Part shown: one piece after another, positions 16,391 to 24,131 of the stretch
How the letters are laid out: each line of letters opens with the position of its first letter
Numbering within the stretch: position 1 is the first letter of the stretch
NCBI GenBank assembly: GCA_038246575.1
Contig: JBBRVU010000008.1
Coordinates: 1-55,535, forward strand
Reading direction: 5' to 3'
DNA from: JACCUZ01 sp038246575
Lineage (GTDB): Bacteria > Actinomycetota > Actinomycetes > JACCUZ01
DNA: 55,535 bases
Notes under the pieces: generated by a model
The model's database searches: none
What the model was told of the DNA's origin: nothing
Seen by the model: the letters and a program-made list of their open reading frames with translations, nothing else
Program-made: the position numbers and the translations under genes

Positions 16391-17806
16391 ATGATGATGC
16401 GAGAGGAGCCACTCGCGCTGTTGCCCGAGATCTTCCTGCTGCTCGGTGCGGTCGCGGCGCTGCTGTCCGGTTCCTTCCTGCCGCGGGACCGGCAGTGGAT
16501 AGCTCGGGTCATCACCATCGTCGCCCTGGTGGCCAGTGGAGTCGCCGCGATGGCCGGGCTGGCCGGTGAGACCCGGGCGGTGTTCGGGTTCACCTACGCC
16601 GTGGACACACCGACCGGCATCGCGCGCCTGGTGATCGTCGTGGCCACGCTGCTCGTCGTCGCGCTGGCGACCGAGGAGCTGGCCGGGACACCGCGCGAGT
16701 CCGAGACGTACGCGCTGCTGCTGCTGTCCAGCCTCGGCGCGATGGCCATGGCCGGCGCCAGTGACCTCATCGTGCTGGCCGTGACGTTCCTGCTCGCCAG
16801 CATTCCCTTGTACGCGCTGATCGGCATGGTTCGAGGACGGCTGGCTGCCGAGGCGGCACTGAAGACATACCTGCTGGGTGCGCTGCTCGGCATCACGCTG
16901 CTGCTCGGCGTCACGGTGCTCTACGGCGTGGGCGGGGTGACGACCTATGCCGAGCTGGTCCGCCGACTGGTGAACGCACCACCGGCAGCAGTTGCCCTGG
17001 GTCTGGTCGCAGTGCTGGGTGGGCTGATGTTCAAGGCCGGCGGCGTGCCCGGGCACTTCTGGGTCCCCGACGCGGCTCAGGCAGCGGGCGGTGCTGTCGC
17101 GGCCTTCGTCACGACGGTCCCGAAGATCGGCGCTCTGGTCGCGGCCTACCGGTTGCTCGACGCGATGCCGGACACCGTGAACTGGCCGCTGCTCGTCGGG
17201 GTCATCGCCGCTCTGAGCATGACGTTGGGCAACCTGGCGGCGTACGCCCAGACCGACCCGCGGCGGCTGCTCGGCTGGTCGACTGTCAGCCAGGTCGGTT
17301 ACCTGCTGCTGCCGGTCGCCGTGGCCGGCGGCAGCGACCTCGCGCTGCCCTCGCTGCTGCTCTACGCGACTGCCTACGCCCTCACCAACATCGCTGCCTT
17401 CGCCGTCACCGCAGCCCTTCCCGATCGTCGCGATCTCGCGTCGTACCGGGGCCTGGCCTCCGAGCGGCCGGTCCTTGCCGGTGCGCTCGTCGTGGCGTTG
17501 CTCGGCCTGGTGGGGACGCCTCCGACGGCCGTGTTCGTGGGCAAGCTGCTGACCTTCTCCGCCGCGTGGGACGGCGGGCTGGCGTGGCTGGCGGTTGTCG
17601 CGGCGATCAACACCGTGGCCAGCCTCTTCTACTTCCTGCGCTGGATCGCGCCAGTGTTCCGGCCGGCTGTCCCAGCGCAGCCAACCACAGCGCGACCGTT
17701 GGTCTGGCCGTTGCGCACCGCCGCTGTAGCGGCGTCAGCGACCATCCTCGTCGGCATCGGGTCGGGCGTCCTGTGGCCGCTGCTGGACGGTCCATTGGTG
17801 CGATGA
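16391..17806 (+). CDS. nuoN: NuoN-like antiporter subunit lacking the helix-5 glutamate
   Basis: The 471-residue protein has the NuoN/antiporter core with Lys215 in GLMFKAGGVPGHFWVPDAAQ and Lys245 in TTVPKIGALVA. In ordinary NuoN the fifth helix carries a glutamate (LALELLSLPLY); the matching stretch here, LAVTFLLASIPLYAL, has Leu134 at that place. Loss of this acid suggests the subunit pumps poorly or differently. Three ATG codons in a row begin the gene (16391, 16394, 16397), preceded by AGGAG. Its stop overlaps the MFS gene start by 4 bp, tying the MFS transporter to the nuo transcript. Confidence 0.92.
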   Translation: MMMREEPLALLPEIFLLLGAVAALLSGSFLPRDRQWIARVITIVALVASGVAAMAGLAGETRAVFGFTYAVDTPTGIARLVIVVATLLVVALATEELAGTPRESETYALLLLSSLGAMAMAGASDLIVLAVTFLLASIPLYALIGMVRGRLAAEAALKTYLLGALLGITLLLGVTVLYGVGGVTTYAELVRRLVNAPPAAVALGLVAVLGGLMFKAGGVPGHFWVPDAAQAAGGAVAAFVTTVPKIGALVAAYRLLDAMPDTVNWPLLVGVIAALSMTLGNLAAYAQTDPRRLLGWSTVSQVGYLLLPVAVAGGSDLALPSLLLYATAYALTNIAAFAVTAALPDRRDLASYRGLASERPVLAGALVVALLGLVGTPPTAVFVGKLLTFSAAWDGGLAWLAVVAAINTVASLFYFLRWIAPVFRPAVPAQPTTARPLVWPLRTAAVAASATILVGIGSGVLWPLLDGPLVR

Positions 17807-19032
17807 CCCTGCGTTCGGTTCTCGCGCGGTCCGGCTACCGCCGGCTATGGGCGGCCCGCACTGTGAGCCAGATCGGTGACGTCGCGCAGTTCACGACGGT
17901 GGCGCTGCTGGTCTACCGGCTGACCGGGTCAGGCTTGGGCGTGTCCGGCGTCGTGCTGGCGGAGATCCTGCCGGTCCTCGTGCTGGCCCCGGTCGCCGGC
18001 TCGGTGGTCGACCGGCTGCCGCGGGTCGCGGTGATGGTGGCAGCCGACCTCGCCAGGGTGATCGCCGTCGGCGCTCTCGTCGTCTGGCACGACCAGGTGG
18101 TGGCGGTCTACGCCGTCGCTTTCATGCTGTCGGCCGGAGCCGTCTTCTTCAATCCCGCGGCGGGATCGCTACTGCCGACGCTTGTGCCCGACGACGAGCT
18201 GGTCGCCGCGAACTCCGGAGTCTGGTCGGCCGCCGTGATCGCTCAGGTGCTCGTCGCACCCGCCGCCGGGTTCCTCGCGGTCACCGCCGGGTTCGGCTGG
18301 GCATTCGCAGTCAACGCGCTGAGCTTCGCCGTCAGCGCGGCGCTGCTGCGTGGGCTGCGCGACGGCGAGGCTCCGCGGCCGGTGGTCACGACCGGTGTGT
18401 GGACGCACGGCATCGAGGCGCTCGCCTTGCTTGCTCGCGACCGGCTGCTTCGCGCTCTCGCCCTGGGTCAGGCACTCGCCGCGCTGTCGGCCGGCGCCAG
18501 CAGCGCGCTGCTCGTCGTGCTCGCAGCGCGCCACCTGCGCGTCGGTGGCACCGGTTACGGGCTGATGCTCGCGGCCATCGCCATCGGGGCGTTCACCGGG
18601 CCACTGCTGCTGAGCCGGGTGTCGGGATGGGCCCGCCGGCCGCACGCTCTGTTCCTGGCCTTCGGTGTACGCGGAGTCGTCGACGTGGTCCTGGCCACCG
18701 TCACGGCCATTCCAGCGGCACTCGTCGCACTGGTCGGCTACGGGCTGGGCACCTCGACGGGCAACGTGACGTTCGCCTCGACGATCCAGTCACATGTCGC
18801 ACCCGACCTGCGGGGCCGCGTCTTCAGCGCGTACGACCTGATCTGGCAGTCGATGCGGCTGATGAGCCTGCTGCTCGGGGGCCTCGTCGCCGACGCATTC
18901 GGGATCCGCGCGGTCTACTACGGCGGCGGCGTGCTCCTGCTCGCCGCCGCGGCTGTCGGTCTGACCCTGCGCGGGTCGGCAACGACTACGACACCGCGAA
19001 CAGCAGGAACTGGCTCGGCTGACCCGGCGTGA
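17803..19032 (+). CDS. MFS transporter (EntS-like exporter fold)
   Basis: The 409-residue protein has about 12 membrane helices. The start GYRRLWAARTVSQIGDVAQFTTVALLVYRLTG and the loop DRLPRVAVMVAADLAR are typical of the EntS/MFS_3 group, which exports siderophores, drugs or other small molecules. It is the last gene of the nuo-like operon, coupled by 4 bp to nuoN, so its substrate may relate to that module; nothing in the sequence names it. The last 47 bp overlap the convergent phytase-like gene, and the encoded tail is low complexity (SATTTTPRTAG). Confidence 0.88.
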   Translation: MTLRSVLARSGYRRLWAARTVSQIGDVAQFTTVALLVYRLTGSGLGVSGVVLAEILPVLVLAPVAGSVVDRLPRVAVMVAADLARVIAVGALVVWHDQVVAVYAVAFMLSAGAVFFNPAAGSLLPTLVPDDELVAANSGVWSAAVIAQVLVAPAAGFLAVTAGFGWAFAVNALSFAVSAALLRGLRDGEAPRPVVTTGVWTHGIEALALLARDRLLRALALGQALAALSAGASSALLVVLAARHLRVGGTGYGLMLAAIAIGAFTGPLLLSRVSGWARRPHALFLAFGVRGVVDVVLATVTAIPAALVALVGYGLGTSTGNVTFASTIQSHVAPDLRGRVFSAYDLIWQSMRLMSLLLGGLVADAFGIRAVYYGGGVLLLAAAAVGLTLRGSATTTTPRTAGTGSADPA

Positions 19033-20119
19033 AGTTGTTGTCGCTCACCAGGACCAGCGACCGCCGACCGTCGGGAAGCCTCGGACCGAACGTCATGCCC
19101 TCGAGGTTGTCGAGGGTCAGTCCGAGCTCGTCGAGGTCGAACACGAGCGACTTGTGCACCGGCCGCACCCGCCTGAGCTGGTGCAGGTCGGCGACGCCTG
19201 CGACGTTCGTCGCGCCGGGAAGGGCAACGCGGTAGAGCCGGATCGTGTTGCCCGCGCCCACCGAGAACGACCGCTCCATCGCCAGCAGGACCTGGTTGCT
19301 GAGCGGCAACAGCTCCACCAGGCCGTTGACCGAGAAGATCGGAGACGGCGCCACGACCGGCTCGGTCTGGTAGACGTACTCCCGCTTCACCCGCGCCTTG
19401 TCGTGGTGGCCGAGGTGGTAGCGCAGGATGCGGGCCGGGCTGCCGGAGTCGACTGTTGCCGACGGGCCGTCCTGGGCCAGGGCGTTCTCGGCACCGACGA
19501 GCAGGGACCTGCCGTGGGGAGCCACGGCGGCCGCCTCGAAGCCGAGGTTCTGACGGACTCCGCGGGTGCCGTCGGCCGACGGCGCGTAGTAGCCGGGCAC
19601 CGGGAGGTCAGACAGCTGCCGCCCGGCGAGGTCGAACTCGCGCACGAACGGCGCGATGCCCCGCGTCGCGATTCCCTCCGAGGTGACGATCAGGGTGTCC
19701 TCGCGGGTGAGCGTGATCCCTTCCGGGTCGAGGCTGAGCGCCGGGAACGGCAGCCCGTCCGGCCCGAGCAGGGTGGTCACCGCGAGGACACTCACGTCAC
19801 CCGCGCCCAGGGCGCCGTCGCTGAGGTCGATGTCCAGCGTGTAGAAGCGGGCGGGCGAGCTGGTGGGGGTGAAGCCTGCCCCCTGGTCGTCGGAGATCGC
19901 GTAGTAGACGTCGCGCACCTTGTCGTAGGTCAGAGACGAGAGGCCACCGACGACTGTCCCGCCGAAGTTGGCCCCGGCGGCGATGGTGGACTCGCCCCTG
20001 AAGTCGAGATGTGCCGCGTGCGCCCCCGGGCTGGTGGCCGACGCGGGTCCGACCAGCAAACCGGTGACGAGTCCGAGAACGCAGCCACCCAGGGCAATGG
20101 TCGTACGGTGTCGCATCAT
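18986..20119 (-). CDS. Secreted esterase-like-activity-of-phytase family protein
   Basis: The 377-residue protein has a signal peptide (TTIALGGCVLGLVTGLLVGPASA) and then a beta-propeller-like body. GGLSSLTYDKVRDVYYAISDD, LDPEGITLTREDTLIVTSEG, GFEAAAVAPHGRSLLVGAEN and LDNLEGMTFGPRLPDGRRSLVLVSDNNF are characteristic of the phytase-like/esterase-like family, whose substrates are mostly unknown. It is likely exported and may act on phosphate esters, though the metal-binding and catalytic residues were not traced. Start ATG at 20119 has AGGAG seven bases upstream; a second ATG follows directly. It converges with the MFS gene and overlaps it by 47 bp. Confidence 0.87.
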   Translation of the reverse strand: MMRHRTTIALGGCVLGLVTGLLVGPASATSPGAHAAHLDFRGESTIAAGANFGGTVVGGLSSLTYDKVRDVYYAISDDQGAGFTPTSSPARFYTLDIDLSDGALGAGDVSVLAVTTLLGPDGLPFPALSLDPEGITLTREDTLIVTSEGIATRGIAPFVREFDLAGRQLSDLPVPGYYAPSADGTRGVRQNLGFEAAAVAPHGRSLLVGAENALAQDGPSATVDSGSPARILRYHLGHHDKARVKREYVYQTEPVVAPSPIFSVNGLVELLPLSNQVLLAMERSFSVGAGNTIRLYRVALPGATNVAGVADLHQLRRVRPVHKSLVFDLDELGLTLDNLEGMTFGPRLPDGRRSLVLVSDNNFTPGQPSQFLLFAVS

Positions 20120-20138
20120 CGGATCTCCTGTCTTCCGG

Positions 20139-20495
20139 TCAGTGGCCGTGCGGCGTGCTGGGGCGAGATGCCATCTCGTGCTCGAGTGAGGTGAGCGGCT
20201 CATCTGGCGCCTCGGCACGGGCTGCGCCCAACCAACCCCGCACCTGACGTTGCAGCTCGAGGACGGTGCTGATCGGGCTCGTGAAGACCAGCCGGGCGGT
20301 CCCCGGCCCGGCGGCGCCGGCCACCTCGAGGTCGACGCCGTCGCTGTCGACTGCGACGACGCTGGCCCCTGTCGAGTCGGGTCGGCCCGACAGGTGCCTG
20401 GCCAGGAACAGGATCGTGTCGGGATGATCGCGGGTGAGATGTCCGAGGACGTTCATGGCGCCGGTCTGCACGCGTGTCGGCAACTCGATGCTCAC
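20139..20495 (-). CDS. DUF2470 domain-containing protein
   Basis: The predicted protein is 118 residues. MNVLGHLTRDHPDTILFLARHL, then VVAVDSDGVDLEV, then LVFTSPISTVLELQRQVRGWLGAAR match the DUF2470 pattern (a domain also found at the C-terminus of pyridoxamine-oxidase-like haem-utilisation proteins), which helps with haem or flavin binding in some relatives. The start is taken as GTG at 20495; the reading frame stays open far upstream, but that part overlaps the CDF gene on the same strand in another frame. Function is unknown. It sits 19 bp upstream of the phytase-like gene. Confidence 0.72.
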   Translation of the reverse strand: MSIELPTRVQTGAMNVLGHLTRDHPDTILFLARHLSGRPDSTGASVVAVDSDGVDLEVAGAAGPGTARLVFTSPISTVLELQRQVRGWLGAARAEAPDEPLTSLEHEMASRPSTPHGH

Positions 20496-20518
20496 GGCGG
20501 CCCCTGTGGTCTCGGGTG

Positions 20519-20544
20519 GCGGACCGGCCAGTGGTGCGGTCCGC
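20519..20544 (-). terminator. Hairpin downstream of the CDF exporter gene
   Basis: GCGGACCG (20519-20526) and CGGTCCGC (20537-20544) form a perfect 8-bp stem with a 10-nt loop in the 122-bp gap after the CDF gene. There is no clear T-tract, so it could be an attenuator, a processing site or a weak terminator. Confidence 0.4.
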
Positions 20545-20617
20545 AGTTCGCACCGTAATCCCTCGCGCGGTGCAGGTGTCCAGGGTGACGCCTCCGACCT
20601 GCTGTGCGGCGCCTCGG

Positions 20618-21559
20618 TCAGGCGTGGGTCTCGTGCTCGTGGTCGGCGTGGCCGGTGGGCTCGAACTGGAACGTCGAGTGCTCGACGTCGAAGTGCCCGG
20701 CCAGGCATTGCTGCAGGTCGTCGAGCAGTCGCGGCACGTGGCCCTCGGCGAAGCAGCCGTCGTCGACGACGACGTGCGCGGTGAGCACCGGCAGCCCGGT
20801 GGTGACCTGACTGGCATGCAGGTCGTGGACGTCGTGCACGTGGTCGACCGAGAGGATGTGCTCGCGCACCTCGCCGAGGTCCAATCCCTTCGGCGTCGCC
20901 TCCATGAGCACGTCGACCGTCTCGCGCAGCAACAGCCAGGTGCGCGGCAGGATCAGCGCGCCGATCAGCAGCGACACGACCGCGTCGGCCCGCTGCCAAC
21001 CGGTGACGGCGATGACCAGCGCCGCCACGATGACGGCGACCGAGCCAAGGGCGTCGGCAACGACCTCGAGGAATGCGGCGCGCATGTTCAGGTTCAGGCC
21101 TCGGGAGCGAACCAGAAGGAGGATGCCGACGGCGTTGCCTGCCAGACCGATGGCGCCGAAGACGAGCATCGTGGTCGACCCGATCTCCGGCGGCTCGGTC
21201 AGCCGACGGATGCCTTCGACGATGACGTAGACGCCGACAGCGAGGAGGACAGCCGCCTGGCCGGCAGCGGCCAGCACCTCGGCCCGGTGGAGCCCCCAGG
21301 TACGCCGCGGCGTCGGCGGCCGCTGCACCAGCACCGCGGCCCCGAGCGCCAGCGACAGCCCGGCCACGTCAGTGAGCATGTGCCCGGCGTCGGCCAGCAG
21401 CGCCAGCGAACCAGAGACGATGGCGCCCACGACCTCGACCACGAGCACGCCGACCGTGATCGCCAGGACGATGGCCAACCGGCTCCGGTGAGCGCCGGAG
21501 CTCGCCTCGTGCCCGTGTGCGTGCCCTGGTCCGCTCCCCACCGCAGCGATGCTAGCCAC
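20618..21559 (-). CDS. Cation diffusion facilitator (CDF) family metal exporter
   Basis: The 313-residue protein has six helices with SLALLADAGHMLTDVAGLSLAL (helix 2, HxxxD metal site) and FLEVVADALGSVAVIVAALVI (helix 5, site residues DALGS). The C-terminal cytoplasmic domain (HILSVDHVHDVHDLHASQV) is His-rich, and the N- and C-termini carry His clusters (HAHGH; HADHEHETH). CDF proteins export Zn2+, Co2+ or related ions in exchange for protons; the helix-5 Asp with the helix-2 His fits Zn. It overlaps the secreted-protein gene by 8 bp, so both probably share the transcript starting near the copper-type operator at 22113. Confidence 0.95.
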   Translation of the reverse strand: MASIAAVGSGPGHAHGHEASSGAHRSRLAIVLAITVGVLVVEVVGAIVSGSLALLADAGHMLTDVAGLSLALGAAVLVQRPPTPRRTWGLHRAEVLAAAGQAAVLLAVGVYVIVEGIRRLTEPPEIGSTTMLVFGAIGLAGNAVGILLLVRSRGLNLNMRAAFLEVVADALGSVAVIVAALVIAVTGWQRADAVVSLLIGALILPRTWLLLRETVDVLMEATPKGLDLGEVREHILSVDHVHDVHDLHASQVTTGLPVLTAHVVVDDGCFAEGHVPRLLDDLQQCLAGHFDVEHSTFQFEPTGHADHEHETHA

Positions 21560-22061
21560 GCGGCGGGTCGGATGCCCTGCGCCGCCACCAGAGCAACCCC
21601 AGTACGGCGCCGACGGTCACCAGGCCGATGGCGGACAGCGCCATCGTCAGCGGGGCGGTCACCACGCCGCCCGACTCTGACGTTGCGGTCGTGCCGCTGA
21701 GCGCCGGGACCGACTCACGCCCGAGCAGCCGCGTCGCAGTGCACGAGTTGTCCTCCCACGGTGGCGACGTGTTGGTCGGGTGAAACTCGTACCGTCTGCC
21801 GACCTCGTACATCCGGTCCACTGACGTGGCCTCGTCGTCACCCGCGGCCGAGGTGCCGCGGACCTCGACCGTCGAGCCCTGTGTGCGGACCATCGCGACC
21901 CGGCCTCGGGACGAGGTGGCAACCACGACACCGGTGAAGGCGTGGGGGGACCCAGCTGGGTCGCCGGCCGCGCAGGATGCCGCGGCCGGAGCCGCACCCA
22001 TGGCCAGCACGGGGCCGGCGATCAGCACCGTGGCGGCGAGAAGACGCAGTCGACGCAGCAT
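21552..22061 (-). CDS. Secreted, C-terminally membrane-anchored protein of unknown function
   Basis: The 169-residue protein has a signal peptide (LRLLAATVLIAGPVLAMG ending APAAAS), then a mature region starting CAAGDPAGSPHAFTGVVVA and containing a second Cys in WEDNSCTATRL, and a C-terminal helix (LSAIGLVTVGAVLGLLWW) followed by arginines. It resembles the actinobacterial small exported proteins with an NTR/TIMP-like beta barrel and disulfide, but this is a weak match. The ATG at 22061 is chosen because it starts the signal peptide; the frame is open further upstream. It overlaps the CDF gene by 8 bp and is divergent from the redoxin-like gene. Confidence 0.68.
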   Translation of the reverse strand: MLRRLRLLAATVLIAGPVLAMGAAPAAASCAAGDPAGSPHAFTGVVVATSSRGRVAMVRTQGSTVEVRGTSAAGDDEATSVDRMYEVGRRYEFHPTNTSPPWEDNSCTATRLLGRESVPALSGTTATSESGGVVTAPLTMALSAIGLVTVGAVLGLLWWRRRASDPPRG

Positions 22062-22112
22062 GACGATGGGACGCAGTCTGCCCCACGACGGTTCCGGCCG
22101 ATACTGATTAGG

Positions 22113-22127
22113 TACCCCCCGGGAGTA
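22113..22127. promoter_or_regulatory. Second CsoR/RicR-type operator (one mismatch)
   Basis: TACCCCCCGGGAGTA matches the nuoA-upstream site at 13 of 15 positions, the differences being the centre base and one G in the right arm. It lies 10 bp before the GTG at 22138 and 51 bp before the ATG at 22061, between divergent genes, so one repressor could control both directions. Confidence 0.5.
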
Positions 22128-22137
22128 TGGTGACCGA

Positions 22138-22731
22138 GTGTCCACCAGACCCCCGGTCACTGACCTTGACCTCGTCGATGTCGACGACGAGTGGGGCCGG
22201 GTGCCCGGACTCCGCCCACCCATCCCTGGCTGGGCGCCGCTCGTCTGGTTCGCCGTGCTCGCGGCCGTTCTCACCGCCGTCGTGGTCGCGCTCGTTCTCC
22301 CGCCGGGGCCGCTCGACGACCCCGACCCGGCCTATCAGCGTGACGGCCTGCTCATCGACGGCCCTGTCCTGCCCGCCGACGTCGCCGGTCTCGGCTTCGG
22401 TGAGCGGCCGGTGGTGCTCGTCTTCGACCGGCAGGAGCCTGACCCCGCCGAGCTGCGCCGGTGGTCGAGCGACGTGCCCCCTGGGGTCGAGATCCGGCTG
22501 GTGCTCCCCGTGACCGGTGCCCCTGGGAGTGCGGTGGGTGGCGTCGGGACCGTGGCGGACCCCTCCGCCCTGCTTGCCGAGGCGGTCGACCTGCCGACAC
22601 CGGTCGATGGTGGCCCCGGGATCGGTTACGCGGTGGTGGACAGCAACCGCCGGGTCCGCTACTCCACCCTGGATCCGGACTATCTGAACAACGGCTTCGA
22701 GATCCGCACCATCGTCACCGAAGCACCGTGA
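22138..22731 (+). CDS. Membrane-anchored, redoxin-like protein without cysteines
   Basis: The 197-residue protein has one membrane helix (about residues 31-53, PLVWFAVLAAVLTAVVVAL) and a presumed extracytoplasmic domain. The segment PVVLVFDRQEPDPAELRRW and the C-terminal GIGYAVVDSNRRVRYSTLDPDY resemble the thioredoxin fold of TlpA/Sco-type proteins, which ends with a PxxxxID-xGxV strand, but there is no Cys, so no CXXC redox centre. Family assignment is tentative. Start is GTG. Its stop overlaps the next gene by 1 bp (TGATG), and a copper-type operator lies just upstream. Confidence 0.6.
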   Translation: MSTRPPVTDLDLVDVDDEWGRVPGLRPPIPGWAPLVWFAVLAAVLTAVVVALVLPPGPLDDPDPAYQRDGLLIDGPVLPADVAGLGFGERPVVLVFDRQEPDPAELRRWSSDVPPGVEIRLVLPVTGAPGSAVGGVGTVADPSALLAEAVDLPTPVDGGPGIGYAVVDSNRRVRYSTLDPDYLNNGFEIRTIVTEAP

Positions 22732-24047
22732 TGTCCGCCGACCGATGGCCGCGGGCGTACCGGCCACTGCGTCCGCTGTCGCTCGTCGCGCAGATCGCAG
22801 TGCTCGCCGTCGCCGAGGTCGGTCTGTACTACTCCTATGCCGCTCACGACGCGCGATTCCACTGGGCGACGCACTTCCTCGTCGGTCTCATCGCGGCTGC
22901 CCTGTGGCAGAGCGTGCATCTGGTGATCGCTGCCCGTCCGTCACGGTTACAGATCGTCTCGGTGCTGCTGTTTCACCTCGCGGCGATGTGGCCCGATCTG
23001 GTCTTTCGGATCGGCGAGCCGCACGAGCACTGGATGGACTGGCTGGCGCTCGGGCACATCAGCGTGCACTACCTGCCCGGCGGGGACACGTCGTGGCTGG
23101 TGTTGGCACTGCTTGCCGCGGGTGGCTACGCCTTCCTGTTGAGCCGCTGGCTGATGGCTCGCCACGCTGAGGCCGCCGCAGGTCTGTCACCCGCCATCGG
23201 GATCGGCGGCGGGGGCGTCATCCGGTCCCAGCTCGACCCGCGCACGCATCAGCTCGTGCACGAGCACCTCGAGCCCGACGTCCCGGGCAGAGCCGGCGAC
23301 CCGATCGTCCTCCTGCACGGGCTCGGCGCGACCGTCGCGACCTGGCTCCCGGCCGGGCGCGCACTGGCCGAGACGGGTAAGTCGGTGCTGGTGCCGGACC
23401 TCCTCGGGTTCGGCTCGTCGTTGCGACTGGGCACCAGGTTCCACCTGGCCGATCAGGCCGAAGCCGTCGTGCGGCTGCTCGACCACCACGACATCACCCG
23501 TGTGCACCTCGTCGGGCACAGTTGGGGCTGCGTCGTGGCGGCCGCCGTCGCTGCTCGCGCGCCGGAGCGCGTCGAGCGCCTGACCCTGGTCTCGCCGGCC
23601 GCCTTCGCCGACCCGCAGGCCGCGCGTGATCGCTTCGGGAAGCGCTCGATGCTGGCCCGGATGACGATCGACAGCCCGGATCTCGCCTCGCTGGTGTGCG
23701 GTGCGATGTGCCTGCTGCGACCGGCCTTTGCTCGTGTCGCGCCACGGATCGAACCCGACGTCCCGGCCTCGATCGCGGTCGACTCCGTACGCCACTATTT
23801 CCCTTCCTACCGGGACGCCCTCGAGAGCATCTGGCGCGACAACCCCGTGCCCGCCCTCCTGCGGGCACCCACGCATCCGGTGACGGTCGTGCTCGGTGAG
23901 CAGGACGACATCGTCCACCCCGACGACGTCCTCGATCTCTCGCCCGATCCGTCCGTCCGCATCGAACGCGTCGACGGCACCCACTACCTGCCGTTCGAGG
24001 ACCCAGCCACGACCGCCCGGCTCATCCGTGGTGTGGGCGTCAGCTGA
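22731..24047 (+). CDS. Alpha/beta hydrolase fused to an N-terminal membrane domain
   Basis: The 438-residue protein has two parts. The first about 145 residues hold four hydrophobic helices with loops rich in His and Asp (AHDARFHWATH; EHWMDWLALGHISVHYL). Residues about 190-438 form an alpha/beta hydrolase: oxyanion region LLHGLGATVATW, nucleophile elbow GHSWG (Ser at about residue 263), likely Asp in LGEQDDIVH and His in DGTHYLPFED. The catalytic domain may act on lipid or ester substrates, but none can be named. It starts at ATG 22731, overlapping the preceding gene by 1 bp, and ends before a hairpin repeat. Confidence 0.85.
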   Translation: MSADRWPRAYRPLRPLSLVAQIAVLAVAEVGLYYSYAAHDARFHWATHFLVGLIAAALWQSVHLVIAARPSRLQIVSVLLFHLAAMWPDLVFRIGEPHEHWMDWLALGHISVHYLPGGDTSWLVLALLAAGGYAFLLSRWLMARHAEAAAGLSPAIGIGGGGVIRSQLDPRTHQLVHEHLEPDVPGRAGDPIVLLHGLGATVATWLPAGRALAETGKSVLVPDLLGFGSSLRLGTRFHLADQAEAVVRLLDHHDITRVHLVGHSWGCVVAAAVAARAPERVERLTLVSPAAFADPQAARDRFGKRSMLARMTIDSPDLASLVCGAMCLLRPAFARVAPRIEPDVPASIAVDSVRHYFPSYRDALESIWRDNPVPALLRAPTHPVTVVLGEQDDIVHPDDVLDLSPDPSVRIERVDGTHYLPFEDPATTARLIRGVGVS

Positions 24048-24083
24048 TCGGATCAGCCGAGCGGGGGGTCGCCCGTTGCCCCG

Positions 24084-24131
24084 TGATCGGAGATAGGGCG
24101 CGGTCTCTATCCCGCGAATCGTCTCCGATCA
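24084..24131. repeat. Double-stem hairpin repeat, copy 1
   Basis: The outer arms TGATCGGAGA (24084-24093) and TCTCCGATCA (24122-24131) pair perfectly over 10 bp; a T-G pair extends the stem. An inner stem CGCGG/CCGCG (24099-24103 with 24112-24116) closes a loop containing CTAT. A second copy with the same architecture lies at 51782-51829. It follows the hydrolase stop and ends at the ATG of the next gene, so it might act as a terminator, a 5' leader structure or a mobile-type repeat. Confidence 0.8.

Noticed and set aside
20139..20999. A 286-codon minus-strand protein
   Set aside because: The first half overlaps the CDF gene in another frame and has shadow-like composition; only the DUF2470 part from GTG 20495 is credible.
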